Shown in pieces: positions 26,498 through 35,290 of a stretch of 64,000 bases of DNA. A program made the position numbers and the translations under genes. Source of the stretch: Phycisphaerales bacterium. GTDB taxonomy: Bacteria; Planctomycetota; Phycisphaerae; Phycisphaerales; UBA1924. Each line of letters begins with the position of its first letter. Positions within the stretch are counted from its first letter, which is position 1. The DNA is taken from positions 62,001 through 126,000 of the forward strand of contig JADLFE010000020.1 in NCBI GenBank assembly GCA_020845755.1, in the 5' to 3' direction. A model generated the notes under the pieces. That model searched no databases and had not been told where the DNA came from. It saw only the letters and a list, made by a program, of their open reading frames with translations.

Positions 26498-27346
26498 TCA
26501 GTGCCCATCTGCGACCGAGCCCGCGGGCGCAATACGCGATTCGCCGCCCGCAGACTGGTGGACCTGGGTCTCGATCCGCTTGGCGTCGTCGTGCTTGACG
26601 GCCAGGGCGCCGAAGAGCGACATCCAGGCCATGAGCATCAGGGCCGCACCCAGGCCGGTGCAGACATAGCCCCAGCGGCGCTGGGCGGCGCGGGAGATGG
26701 TGAGACCCCAGGTGATCGCCGCGGTCCACAGCCCGTTGGCGAAGTGGAAGACCAGGAGCGAGACGCCGACGAAGTAGAAGAGGGAAACGACGACGCCCAT
26801 CGTGGTCAGGCCGGCGGTCGAGCCGTGGAGCGCGGCGGCGAGCGTGGAAGCGCTGAAACGGAAGGACCACTCGGTGCCGCCGGGGATCAGGAAGGTCCAG
26901 CCCCAGCGGAGGGTGGCGATGTGATAGAAGATGAAGAGGAAGCCGAGGTAGCCGGAGAGCCGCTGCACGCGATATCGCCAGTTGCCCTGGTAGGGATAGC
27001 GATCCGTATTGGCGCTCCCGGTCTTGGCGTAGACGATGCCCAGTATCGCGTGGAACGCCAGCGACACCCAGAGCGTGATCTCGATGAGCAGGAGGTGCGG
27101 CACCTGGGTGTTGATCCAGGCGACTTCCTCCTGGAAGTACGCGATGCCCCGGTCGCCGAAGGGCGCATCGTGCATTCCCTCACGCAGCGCCGCCCCACCC
27201 CACACGACCGATGAGTTCGTGAGCAGGTGCGCGATCAGGAAGACGCCGATGGGAACGATGCCCGTCAGCGAGTGGAGACGACGAAGCAGGAAGTGGTTCT
27301 TTTCGATGAAACTCGGCACGGTGTGGGCCTCCGCCGATGCGATCAC
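26498..27346 (-). CDS. sdhC: Succinate dehydrogenase cytochrome b membrane subunit (five-helix type)
   Basis: A 282-residue integral membrane protein with five predicted helices, the single large di-heme anchor of type B complex II (as in Bacillus SdhC and Wolinella FrdC); no separate SdhD is needed. Likely heme-ligand His residues occur in L-I-A-H-L, A-F-H-A-I-L, F-Y-H-I-A and L-V-F-H-F-A-N-G. The start is GTG 27346. First gene of the operon sdhC-sdhA-nucleotidyltransferase-sdhB. The C-terminal 30 residues are hydrophilic. Confidence 0.9.
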   Translation of the reverse strand: MIASAEAHTVPSFIEKNHFLLRRLHSLTGIVPIGVFLIAHLLTNSSVVWGGAALREGMHDAPFGDRGIAYFQEEVAWINTQVPHLLLIEITLWVSLAFHAILGIVYAKTGSANTDRYPYQGNWRYRVQRLSGYLGFLFIFYHIATLRWGWTFLIPGGTEWSFRFSASTLAAALHGSTAGLTTMGVVVSLFYFVGVSLLVFHFANGLWTAAITWGLTISRAAQRRWGYVCTGLGAALMLMAWMSLFGALAVKHDDAKRIETQVHQSAGGESRIAPAGSVADGH

Positions 27347-27398
27347 CGGAATTCGTGATCGCCAATGATCCGATCGCCAGAAAATACCGTGAAATCCG

Positions 27399-27941
27399 TC
27401 AACTCGGGAAGTGCAGGTTCCCGCCGCCCCCCCCGGGAGCGATCACGCCGCCGCCAGGACCGATACCGCCCCCGGTGCCGCCTCCCGCGCCGGACATCGG
27501 CACGCTCTGCACGCGCCCTTCCTGCACGGCCTTGGCGACTTCGCGTGAAATCTCGACGAATTCCATCCGCAGTTCGCTCACCGCACGGGTCAGAAGCGTG
27601 GATTCGTCGGTGGTCAGGTTGCCCTTGGTCTTTTCCTCGAGCACACCCAGCATGTCGATGTAGACCTTCGCCAGGTCGAGGGCCACCATCGCCCGCCCGG
27701 TGCGCGGGTCGGGGAACGCGCCCATGGCCGAAAGAGCCTGGGAAATCAGCAAACTCAGCACATCCTTGAACCCGATCGGCTCGCCCGGCTGACGCCCGCC
27801 CTCGCCCGTGTCGCCCGCGGGGGCGCTGCCCGGGGGCGGCGTGGCGGGCTTGCTGGCAGCGGCCAACCTTTCCTTCTCCGCCTGGGCCTGCGCCTTCCAG
27901 TCGCTGTCGATGATAATCTTCGGTTGTTCCTCGCCGGCCAT
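27399..27941 (-). CDS. DUF1844 domain protein
   Basis: A 180-residue protein started at ATG 27941. Residues about 60-130 (V-L-S-L-L-I-S-Q-A-L-S-A-M-G, then A-L-D-L-A-K-V-Y-I-D-M-L-G-V-L-E-E-K-T-K-G-N-L) match the small helical DUF1844 domain found in planctomycetes, acidobacteria and deltaproteobacteria; its function is not known. The N-terminus is charged and Pro-rich; the C-terminal 30 residues are almost only Gly with some Pro, probably disordered. Divergent from the SurA-like gene. Confidence 0.85.
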   Translation of the reverse strand: MAGEEQPKIIIDSDWKAQAQAEKERLAAASKPATPPPGSAPAGDTGEGGRQPGEPIGFKDVLSLLISQALSAMGAFPDPRTGRAMVALDLAKVYIDMLGVLEEKTKGNLTTDESTLLTRAVSELRMEFVEISREVAKAVQEGRVQSVPMSGAGGGTGGGIGPGGGVIAPGGGGGNLHFPS

Positions 27942-28110
27942 TGGACCTCGCGTTCGCCGGGACGGGGACGTGGAATTCCCTCGCCGCCGCCCGGTTGGCG
28001 ATTCTAGGGAAGCCTTTGGGCGCCGTCGGCCCTGGAATGCAATTCCGGGACGGTGAATCCCGAAGTCCGCTCTGTGCCGCGGGCCGAACCTTCCGCCAGG
28101 AGTTTGAGGC

Positions 28111-29370
28111 ATGTCCAGCCGATCCCCCGCACGACACGCCGACCCCCGCACGCACGCCACCCTCGCCCTCGTGGCGATCGGACTATTCACCCTGGCCGGG
28201 TGCGTCTCCACCAAGGCCCCGGCCAACGCCTCACTCCGACCCACCGACTTCGTCGATCCCTCCGCGCCCGCAACGCCCGCGACGACACGCAACACCGAGC
28301 GCAGCATCACCCGCACCGGCCCGATCGCCGCCTCGGAATCCATCATCGATCTCGAGGCCCGCCCGGGAGACCCCAACCTCCCCGTACAGAGCGCGCCCAT
28401 CGCCGACGCCGCGTTCATCGACGCCAAGATCGGCGACGTCAACAACCGCCCCGTGTATGTCTCGGACTTCCTTTCACCGCTCGAAGACCGCCTGCGCACC
28501 GAGGCCGCCAAACGCCCCAGAGACGAATGGATCCAGATGGCCCGGAAGGACATCCGCGATCGCCTGGTGACGTTCGTCGAAGACGAACTCCTCCGGGCCG
28601 AAGCGCTCAATCGCCTCACGCCCGACCAGCGCTCGGGCGTGGTGACGTTCATGCGACAGTTGCAGACGGCAGAGGTGAGCAAGTCGGGCGGTAACCGCAC
28701 CGCGGCCGATGAACGCATCCGCGAAAAAACCGGGCAGAGTTTCGACGACTACATGGAGTCGGAGAAGGAAAAGAACCTGATCCAGTACGAACTGCGCGGC
28801 ATCTTCCGCAAGATCAACGTGTCGTGGCACGACATCGAACTCGCGTATGAAAAGAACTACGAGATCTTCAACCCCAATCCCACGGCCTTCCTCGGCATCA
28901 TCCGCGTCGCAAAGGACGACACCGCCGACGTGCAGGTGATCAACGAGGCGTTCGGCGCGGGCAAGGACTTCGACGAGGTCGCGTCGATGGAGCAGAACCG
29001 CTACCTGCCGGAGAAGGCGGGCATGAACGCCAAGGAGTTCACGGGGAACTTCGAGACGTCGGAGTTCTTCGCGTACGAAGACCTGAACGACGCCGTGCGC
29101 AAACTGACGCCGGGCGCCAAGGTCGGGCCGATCGAGGCCGGCGGCTCGGTCTGGTGGATCAAACTGCACCGCATCGAACAGAAAGTGATGGGGCTGTACG
29201 ACGCGCAGTTGGGAATCTCCGAGAGCATCACGAAACTCCGCCAGAACGAGGCACGCCAGAAGTACATCCGCAAACTGCAGGAACGCGCCAGCGTGAGCGA
29301 CATCGACGAGATGACCGACGCGCTCCTGGCCGTCGCGGTGGAGCGGTACTTGGACGGAAAGACGCGGTAG
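28111..29370 (+). CDS. SurA-like foldase/peptidyl-prolyl isomerase lipoprotein
   Basis: A 419-residue protein with a signal peptide and lipobox L-A-G-C near residue 30, then a low-complexity linker. From about residue 105 it has a SurA-type N-terminal pattern (I-G-D-V-N-N-R-P-V-Y-V-S-D-F; F-V-E-D-E-L-L-R-A-E-A) and from about 255 to 360 a parvulin-like region (L-G-I-I-R-V, F-D-E-V-A, G-P-I-E-A-G-G-S-V-W-W-I-K-L). SurA-like proteins chaperone outer-membrane proteins. Whether the isomerase site is active cannot be judged. Confidence 0.75.
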   Translation: MSSRSPARHADPRTHATLALVAIGLFTLAGCVSTKAPANASLRPTDFVDPSAPATPATTRNTERSITRTGPIAASESIIDLEARPGDPNLPVQSAPIADAAFIDAKIGDVNNRPVYVSDFLSPLEDRLRTEAAKRPRDEWIQMARKDIRDRLVTFVEDELLRAEALNRLTPDQRSGVVTFMRQLQTAEVSKSGGNRTAADERIREKTGQSFDDYMESEKEKNLIQYELRGIFRKINVSWHDIELAYEKNYEIFNPNPTAFLGIIRVAKDDTADVQVINEAFGAGKDFDEVASMEQNRYLPEKAGMNAKEFTGNFETSEFFAYEDLNDAVRKLTPGAKVGPIEAGGSVWWIKLHRIEQKVMGLYDAQLGISESITKLRQNEARQKYIRKLQERASVSDIDEMTDALLAVAVERYLDGKTR

Positions 29371-29452
29371 AAATATCGCCAAAGTTCAAATCACCCAAAT
29401 CTCTCAACAAAGCAGCGTAAAGCCAGACAACATGCGTATCGGCGGAGTACCT

Positions 29453-29474
29453 GACTTCGTGACTTCGTGAGTTC
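29453..29474. repeat. Tandem octamer GACTTCGT x2
   Basis: Two copies of GACTTCGT followed by GAGTTC, directly before and overlapping the GTG start of the yraN gene. Related to the repeats at 188, 38353 and 43279. Confidence 0.5.
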
Positions 29475-29919
29475 CCGCACTTCACTCAATCCCTGGCGGC
29501 GGTACTGGGCGGCGCTGATCGTCCGTTGGAAGCGGCGCGGCACGCTCGGCGCTCGCGGCGAGCGGGCGGCGGCCGCGTTCCTGCGCCGCGCGGGGTATCG
29601 CGTTCTCGGCAAGAACCTGCGCACCAACGTCGGCGAACTCGATCTGCTCTGCCTCGCACCGGACGATCGCACGATTGTGTTTGTCGAGGTCAAGACTCGG
29701 CGCCGCGCGATGGATCAGCCAGCCAAGAGTGCGGCCGCCACGCCGGAGGATGCGATCACGCGGCACAAACGCGGCAAATTGATCGCGGTCGCGCGGGGGC
29801 TGGTACGTGCGAATCACTGGGAAGCGCGCCCGAGCCGGATCGATGTGGTGGCGATCGAATGGCGCGACGATCAGAGGCCGCAGATCAGGCATCATGTGGA
29901 CGCGGTGAGGGGGAGGTAG
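29467..29919 (+). CDS. yraN: YraN family (UPF0102) nuclease-like protein
   Basis: A 150-residue protein with the YraN core: G-A-R-G-E-R-A-A-A-A-F-L, G-Y-R-V-L-G-K-N-L-R-T-N-V-G-E-L-D-L-L-C and V-F-V-E-V-K-T-R-R. The G-E-L-D and E-V-K residues are the catalytic pattern of the Holliday-junction-resolvase/endonuclease fold. Biological role unsettled in the family. The start as given is GTG 29467, which sits in a short repeat; the conserved part begins about 28 residues later, so the true start could be inside. Confidence 0.85.
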   Translation: MSSRTSLNPWRRYWAALIVRWKRRGTLGARGERAAAAFLRRAGYRVLGKNLRTNVGELDLLCLAPDDRTIVFVEVKTRRRAMDQPAKSAAATPEDAITRHKRGKLIAVARGLVRANHWEARPSRIDVVAIEWRDDQRPQIRHHVDAVRGR

Positions 29920-29963
29920 GACTCAACGACACCGATCTGATGCACCCGCGATCACGCGCGACA

Positions 29964-31562
29964 TCACACCCACGCTTTCCTCCCCGACAGCGTGCCGCGG
30001 AACTTGGCTTCCAGCGCGGTCTCGGCCGAGTGGGTCGGGTCGTATTCGACGGGCAGGATGAGGCTGAACATCGAGCCGCGCCCGATGTCGCTGACGAGCT
30101 GGATCTCGCCCTGGAGGATGGTGGCCAGTTCGCGGGCGATGGAGAGGCCAAGGCCCGTGCCGCCCTGGCCGCGGGTGTGCCCGCCGTCGAGCTGGTGGAA
30201 CTTATCGAAGATGCGGGCGTGCTCTTCGTGGGGGATGCCCGGGCCGTTGTCGATCACGCTGACGCGGACGCGCTCGGGGTCGGACGAGGCGAGGCGCTCG
30301 ACGCGGACGATGATGGTCGGCGTCTTGCCGCCGGGCGCAGCGGCCTCGGTGAACTTCACCGCGTTCGACAGGAAGTTGAACACGATCTGCTGGAACTTCT
30401 TCACGTCCGTCGACACCATCGGCACGTCGTCGCTGGCCTCGAGTTTGACCTGGATGCTCTTTCGCTCGGCCTGGGGCCAGATGAGCCCGATCAGCCCCTC
30501 GCACGCGTCACGCAGCGACACCTTCTGCGCGTGGACCTCGACCTTGCCCGCCTCGATCTTCGCCATCTCAAGCAATTGGTTGATGAGTTCGAGCAGCCCG
30601 CGCCCGGCGGTCAGGATGCGATCCACATACCGCAGTCGCTTGGCCTGCACCGGCGTCGGCTCGGTCTCGCCCACCTCGGCCTTGACGATCTCGCCCAGGA
30701 GTTCCGCAAAGCCGATGATCGAGTTGAGCGGCGTGCGCAGTTCGTGGCTGATGTTGGCCAGGAACTCGCCCTTGACGCGGGCGGCGTCGTAGAGCGCGAC
30801 GTTGGCCTCGCGCAGCTCGTTGATCTTGAGGTCCAGGGCCGCGTTGATGCCGCGGAGCTGTTCCTGCCCCGCCTGCAGGTCCGACAGCATGACGTTGAAC
30901 GTGTCGGCGAGTTCCTCGAATTCATCGCCGGTCTGGATATCGGAGCGGATGGTGAGGTTGCCCTCGCGCACGCGCTCGGCGGTGTCCTTCAGCGCTCGCA
31001 CGGGGCTCAGGATCAGGCGGTGCGTGATGAGATAGAACGCCAGCATCGCCACGCCCAGCACCACCGAGCCGGCGCTGATGAGGTACGCGCCGTTGATGAG
31101 CAGGAGTTCGGTCGCGGGGATGGAGCGACGCTGCAGGAGGACGATGCCGTCGAGACCTTCCTTGCCGCGGACGGCCAGTGCATATCGGTACTCGCGCGTG
31201 AGGCCTTCCCATCGCGGGCCGTGCAGTTCGTCGACGTTCGCGTTCTTCTCGAAGGTGTCGACGGCGCGGGCGATGAACTCATCTTCGCCGGCGCGGGCGC
31301 GTGCCTGGTCGATCGAGATGCGCCGGGCGCTGATGCCGGCCCGCTCGGACGGAGTTTCGCTGTACGCCGCCAGGCCGCCGGTCGAATCTCGGTCGAGGCG
31401 ATCCCAGATCTGCGCCATGCGTCGCGAGAGCTCGAGCTGCCCGTCGTCAACGAGGTTGTTCATGCGGAGCCAGGGCGCGGCGGCGGTGGCGAGCACGGTG
31501 AGCACGACCGCGCCGCCAAAGAGGAGCAGGCACTTGTTGGCCAGGGAGATCCGACGCCGCAT
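29964..31562 (-). CDS. Orphan sensor histidine kinase
   Basis: A 532-residue membrane kinase. Order: first helix about 8-28, an extracytoplasmic sensor region to about 160, second helix about 165-185, HAMP about 187-240, a short coiled coil, HisKA with F-L-A-N-I-S-H-E-L-R-T-P-L-N-S (phospho-His near 272), and a HATPase_c domain with N box (F-N-F-L-S-N-A-V-K-F-T), G1 (V-I-D-N-G-P-G-I-P) and G2 (G-Q-G-G-T-G-L-G-L-S). All catalytic blocks look intact. No response regulator lies beside it, so its partner is elsewhere; the signal is unknown. Starts at an ATG just before the FNR gene on the opposite strand. Confidence 0.92.
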   Translation of the reverse strand: MRRRISLANKCLLLFGGAVVLTVLATAAAPWLRMNNLVDDGQLELSRRMAQIWDRLDRDSTGGLAAYSETPSERAGISARRISIDQARARAGEDEFIARAVDTFEKNANVDELHGPRWEGLTREYRYALAVRGKEGLDGIVLLQRRSIPATELLLINGAYLISAGSVVLGVAMLAFYLITHRLILSPVRALKDTAERVREGNLTIRSDIQTGDEFEELADTFNVMLSDLQAGQEQLRGINAALDLKINELREANVALYDAARVKGEFLANISHELRTPLNSIIGFAELLGEIVKAEVGETEPTPVQAKRLRYVDRILTAGRGLLELINQLLEMAKIEAGKVEVHAQKVSLRDACEGLIGLIWPQAERKSIQVKLEASDDVPMVSTDVKKFQQIVFNFLSNAVKFTEAAAPGGKTPTIIVRVERLASSDPERVRVSVIDNGPGIPHEEHARIFDKFHQLDGGHTRGQGGTGLGLSIARELATILQGEIQLVSDIGRGSMFSLILPVEYDPTHSAETALEAKFRGTLSGRKAWV

Positions 31563-31710
31563 GGGAGAAGTCTAAACCACCCGCGCGTCCGCGAATGGAA
31601 ATCAGCGGACCTTCAGGGTCGGGAACTTGCCGGTGGATTGCGTACTCCAAAGTCCGCGCTCGGAGGCCCGTCGCCGCTTGCCCAACCATTTCCCTCGGGA
31701 ACAATCCCGC

Positions 31711-32676
31711 ATGAAGACCGAAACCGGCCCGGTGATGCCCGACGTCAAGATGCACCTGGCGGCGCCCGCCAACCCGGTGACCGCGACGGTCGTGGAAACG
31801 TCGCGCTGCACGCTGGGGACGGGTCGCGGCGGGGCGGCCAAAGCCGCGGGCGTCGTGAGGCACATCTCGTTCGACATCACCGGCACGCCGCTGGCGGGCT
31901 CGTTCCGCTCGGGCCAGTCGTTCGGCGTGATCCCGCCGGGCGTTGACACCAAGGGCTCGCCTCACAAACTACGACTCTACTCGCTCAGTTCGCCCTCGCG
32001 CGGCGAGGACGGCCAGGGCAACGTCGTCGCTACCTCCGTCAAACGCGTCGTCGACGAAGAGTGGGAAACCCACAAACTCTTCATCGGTGTGTGCAGCAAC
32101 TACCTCTGCGATCTCAAGCCCGGCGACAAGGTGCTCCTCACAGGCCCGAGCGGCAAACGCTTCGTGCTCCCCAAGAACCCGAGCGATCACGACTATGTCT
32201 TCTTCGCCACGGGCACCGGCATCGCACCCTTCCGCGGCATGGTGATGGACCTCCTGGATTCCGGGGCCGCGTCAAAGGTCGTGCTGATCATGGGCTCGGC
32301 GTACTCATCCGACCTGATCTATCACGAGCAGTTCGAGGCCATGGCCGCCAAGCACACAAACTTCACATACCTCCCAACCATCTCTCGCCACATCGGCCCC
32401 GCGGCCAATCGCACGCTCTATGTCCAGGACCGCCTCACCACCCACCGCGATCTGCTCACGTCACTGCTCTCGTCGGAACGCGGGCTGATCTATGTCTGCG
32501 GCATCGCGGGCATGGAGATGGGCATCCTCAAGGGGCTGCAGGCGTCGCTCTCCCCCGACGCTTTCGCCCAGTACCTCAGGACCGATCCGGAATACCAGGA
32601 CCCCAAGACCTGGGACCGCAAACTGCTGAGCCGCAAGATCAACCCGACCCGCCGCGTCTTCCTCGAGGTTTACTAG
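31711..32676 (+). CDS. Plant-type ferredoxin-NADP(+) reductase
   Basis: A 321-residue flavoprotein transferring electrons between ferredoxin and NADP(H). The FAD site R-L-Y-S-L-S-S, the G-V-C-S-N-Y-L-C-D-L-K-P-G-D segment, the G-T-G-I-A-P-F-R nucleotide loop and the Y-V-C-G-I-A-G-M-E motif are those of plastid and cyanobacterial FNR, and the chain ends in L-E-V-Y, with the C-terminal Tyr that stacks on the flavin in that group. I start at ATG 31711; ATG 31735 is possible. The first 40 residues are not conserved. No ferredoxin gene is adjacent. Confidence 0.88.
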   Translation: MKTETGPVMPDVKMHLAAPANPVTATVVETSRCTLGTGRGGAAKAAGVVRHISFDITGTPLAGSFRSGQSFGVIPPGVDTKGSPHKLRLYSLSSPSRGEDGQGNVVATSVKRVVDEEWETHKLFIGVCSNYLCDLKPGDKVLLTGPSGKRFVLPKNPSDHDYVFFATGTGIAPFRGMVMDLLDSGAASKVVLIMGSAYSSDLIYHEQFEAMAAKHTNFTYLPTISRHIGPAANRTLYVQDRLTTHRDLLTSLLSSERGLIYVCGIAGMEMGILKGLQASLSPDAFAQYLRTDPEYQDPKTWDRKLLSRKINPTRRVFLEVY

Positions 32677-32721
32677 GCCTCAAGGCTTGTCCCCCGCGGG
32701 TGATTTGGCTCTACTGACGCG

Positions 32722-33891
32722 ATGTCGATCGTTCCTGGCATCATTCGGCGCGCGCACGCGATGGCGCATCGCGCGGGCATCGTGCGCGATCCGTTCCGGC
32801 GCGTCGGCAATCGACTCGATCGCCTGCTCGCCGAGGACATCCCGGCGATGTTCGATCGATCAAACGTGCCGGGAATGTCGGTCGCGGTGCGATTCGACGC
32901 CGGGCCGTTGATCGAGCGGTCCTTCGGAGTCGCCTCGATCCACTCGGGCGATCCGCTCACGCCACGCACGTCGTTCCTCGTGCTCTCGCTCAGCAAGGCC
33001 GTCACCGCCATGACGGCCCTCCTCCTGGCGCAGCGCGGCGCCTTCTCGCTCGACACGCCCGTCCTCTCGCTCGCCGCCGACTATGCGATCCCGCCCGAAC
33101 GCCTCGGCGGCGTCGACCCATCACTCATCACGGTCCGGCGCATCCTCTCGCACACCAGCGGCCTGAACCGCACACGCTTCGACTGGCGCGCCGATCCCAC
33201 GCCGATACCGGCTCTGGACATCCTCCACGCCGCCGACTCCTCTCCCGAGCCTTTGGCGATCACGGGACACTTCGGCCGCGGACCCGTGTATTCCAGCGGG
33301 TCGTTCCTGCTGCTCCAGCACGCGATGGAACGGATCACCGCCCGACCTTTCGCATCGCTGGCCGAGGAACTCGTCCTGCGCCCGCTGAACATGGCCGACA
33401 GCACCTTCGACCCCCGCGCCGCCCCCTCGGTCGCGCTCGCACACCACGACGCCGCGTCCCAGCGCCAGAGACTCTGGCCGACGTGCGAGGCCTCGGGTGG
33501 ACTGATCAGCACGCCACGCGACCTCACACGGTTCTTCGTCGCGCTCCTCCCGACGCCTCGTTCCCCGCACCCGGAACTCTCCCCCGCTTCGGCTTCGCTC
33601 ATGACCTCGCCCGCCGCCGCCGACCCCGATCGGGGCTCCTGCTCGCTGGGGCTCTTCCTGCACCGCAGGCGCTCCGACACAGAGTTTTTTCACGCCGCAT
33701 TCAAAGAAGGCTGGTGGTCCTGGGCCGAGGGATTGCTCCGCCGAAGGGTCGCCTTCGCCGTATGCACCAACGCCGACTCGGGCAAGGAACTCGTCCGGAA
33801 GACATCCATGCTCATCCGCCAGACGATCCTCGACTCGGCCCTGGAAATCCGCCCGATCTCGGCCCCGAACGCCCACGCGAATTCGGTTTGA
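32722..33891 (+). CDS. Serine hydrolase of the beta-lactamase class C / esterase family
   Basis: A 389-residue protein without a clear signal peptide. S-L-S-K at residues 89-92 is the S-x-x-K catalytic motif; L-S-H-T-S-G-L follows at about 137-143, as in this family, and Y-S-S-G near 193 takes the place of the usual Y-x-N, with Ser where Asn is common. An H-A-A-F-K-E-G-W stretch near 328 may be the third motif. The members hydrolyse beta-lactams, D-Ala peptides or simple esters; the sequence does not tell which. It follows the FNR gene by 45 bp on the same strand. Confidence 0.82.
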   Translation: MSIVPGIIRRAHAMAHRAGIVRDPFRRVGNRLDRLLAEDIPAMFDRSNVPGMSVAVRFDAGPLIERSFGVASIHSGDPLTPRTSFLVLSLSKAVTAMTALLLAQRGAFSLDTPVLSLAADYAIPPERLGGVDPSLITVRRILSHTSGLNRTRFDWRADPTPIPALDILHAADSSPEPLAITGHFGRGPVYSSGSFLLLQHAMERITARPFASLAEELVLRPLNMADSTFDPRAAPSVALAHHDAASQRQRLWPTCEASGGLISTPRDLTRFFVALLPTPRSPHPELSPASASLMTSPAAADPDRGSCSLGLFLHRRRSDTEFFHAAFKEGWWSWAEGLLRRRVAFAVCTNADSGKELVRKTSMLIRQTILDSALEIRPISAPNAHANSV

Positions 33892-33984
33892 TGCCCACAT
33901 TCCGGGATCGGTCGCAACCGCCCTTCCAAGGGCGACGGATCAACTCTGCGTCTGTGTTCGGGATACCGACCGAACCCCGATCGT

Positions 33985-34013
33985 TTGACCCCTGTCGTGG
34001 GCGTTGGTAGGTT
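33985..34013 (+). promoter_or_regulatory. Candidate sigma-70 promoter
   Basis: TTGACC (33985-33990), a 17-bp spacer and TAGGTT (34008-34013). The -35 box matches at five of six positions, the -10 only at three. It lies 84 bp before the ATG of the next gene. Confidence 0.4.
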
Positions 34014-34097
34014 GCCACGCCTATCGTCGGTTTCGTGAAACGCCCGGGCCAGCGCCGGGACGTCCGCTTTGGCCTCTCTCGTTGGCGCGATATCACC

Positions 34098-35237
34098 ATG
34101 ACGACTCAGTCATTTCTTCAGCGGCATATCGGATCGGGTCTCGGGCTGCGCCGCGTGCTCCCGCCAGTCGCGGCGATCCTGCTTTCACTCGCGGGCCCGA
34201 CCCTCGCCCAGAACAACGACCTTCCACCCACCCTCGTCCGCGCCACATCGTCGCTTTCCATCAGCGACGAGGACGCGCTGAAGAAGTACGTCGATCTCTC
34301 CATCAAGGACCTCTCGAGCGACGACCCCGCCAAGGTTCGACGCGCACGCACCGAACTCCTCAAGCCCCTGACCGACTCCGAGGTCGGCGCGCCGTTCCGC
34401 CTCTCGTATTCCAAGGTGCTCGAGCCATCGCTCGCGCCGCTGGTCAAGGACAAGCGCGAACTCGTCGCGGGCAATTCCCTGCGCATCGCCGGCGAGGTCG
34501 CATCGACCTCGTGCGCCGCCCTCGTCCTCTCCCAACTCGATCGCCCGGAGCCCGCCGTTCGCTTCCTGGCGGTGCTGGCGCTCTCTCGGACCATCGAGGC
34601 CGTCGGACGCACCACCCCAGCGATCGACCTGGAGACCTGCAACCGAATCATGGGCGAAGTCGGATCGCGTCTGGAAAAGGAAAAGGACGCATGGGTCGCC
34701 GACATGATGGTCCGCACGCTGGTCGCGGGCGTGAATGTCTCTCGACCCAAGTTCGAATCGCTCCCAACCAAGGCCCTCGGCGAACTCTGCAAACGCACGG
34801 GCGATCGCACGCTCACCCTGTGGAACGGCGAACTGGATGAATCCTGGGCCGACACCCTCGTCATCGCGGGTTCCGCGGTCCGCGATCGCATCACCACCGT
34901 CGGCGCCGCGGCACTCACGAACGACGCCCGCACCGACTCGCTCCGTCTTGCCGGCGACATGCTCGCCTACCTCAAGCAAGCCATCGACGCCAAGTCCCTC
35001 CCCGCCGGACAGGCCGACGCTCGCGAACGCCCGCGACAGATCGCCGCCCTGTCAGAAGCAATCATCGCGCTGGCGGCCTCAAACGTGGGCTCCACGCAGT
35101 CGATGGCGGACCTGATCAAACGCGCCGACACCACCGGGGATGCCGGTTTCCTCGACGCCGCCTCCCAGTTGATCGGACCCGAAGGCGCGCTCATCAAGAA
35201 GTATGGACTGCCCGCCTCGCGTTTCACGAAGAAATAA
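34098..35237 (+). CDS. Secreted helical-repeat protein of unknown function
   Basis: A 379-residue protein started at ATG 34098, which gives a normal signal peptide (cleavage after L-A-Q near residue 36). The mature part is mainly helical: S-S-D-D-P-A-K-V-R-R-A-R-T-E-L-L, P-A-V-R-F-L-A-V-L-A-L-S-R-T-I and similar segments look like HEAT- or ARM-type repeats. It lies 54 bp before the peptide-binding protein gene on the same strand and may be transcribed with it. No enzyme motif is seen. Confidence 0.65.
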   Translation: MTTQSFLQRHIGSGLGLRRVLPPVAAILLSLAGPTLAQNNDLPPTLVRATSSLSISDEDALKKYVDLSIKDLSSDDPAKVRRARTELLKPLTDSEVGAPFRLSYSKVLEPSLAPLVKDKRELVAGNSLRIAGEVASTSCAALVLSQLDRPEPAVRFLAVLALSRTIEAVGRTTPAIDLETCNRIMGEVGSRLEKEKDAWVADMMVRTLVAGVNVSRPKFESLPTKALGELCKRTGDRTLTLWNGELDESWADTLVIAGSAVRDRITTVGAAALTNDARTDSLRLAGDMLAYLKQAIDAKSLPAGQADARERPRQIAALSEAIIALAASNVGSTQSMADLIKRADTTGDAGFLDAASQLIGPEGALIKKYGLPASRFTKK

Positions 35238-35290
35238 GGCCGCGCCACCGCTCGATCGCCCGCGGACGCCGCGCCGGAGTCGATCGCACC

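Noticed and set aside
24258-26669. 803-residue plus-strand open frame opposite sdhA
   Set aside because: Antisense shadow of sdhA; no domain pattern, no ribosome-binding site.
29526-31946. 806-residue plus-strand open frame opposite the histidine kinase
   Set aside because: Runs out of frame through yraN and antisense to the kinase; no family signal.
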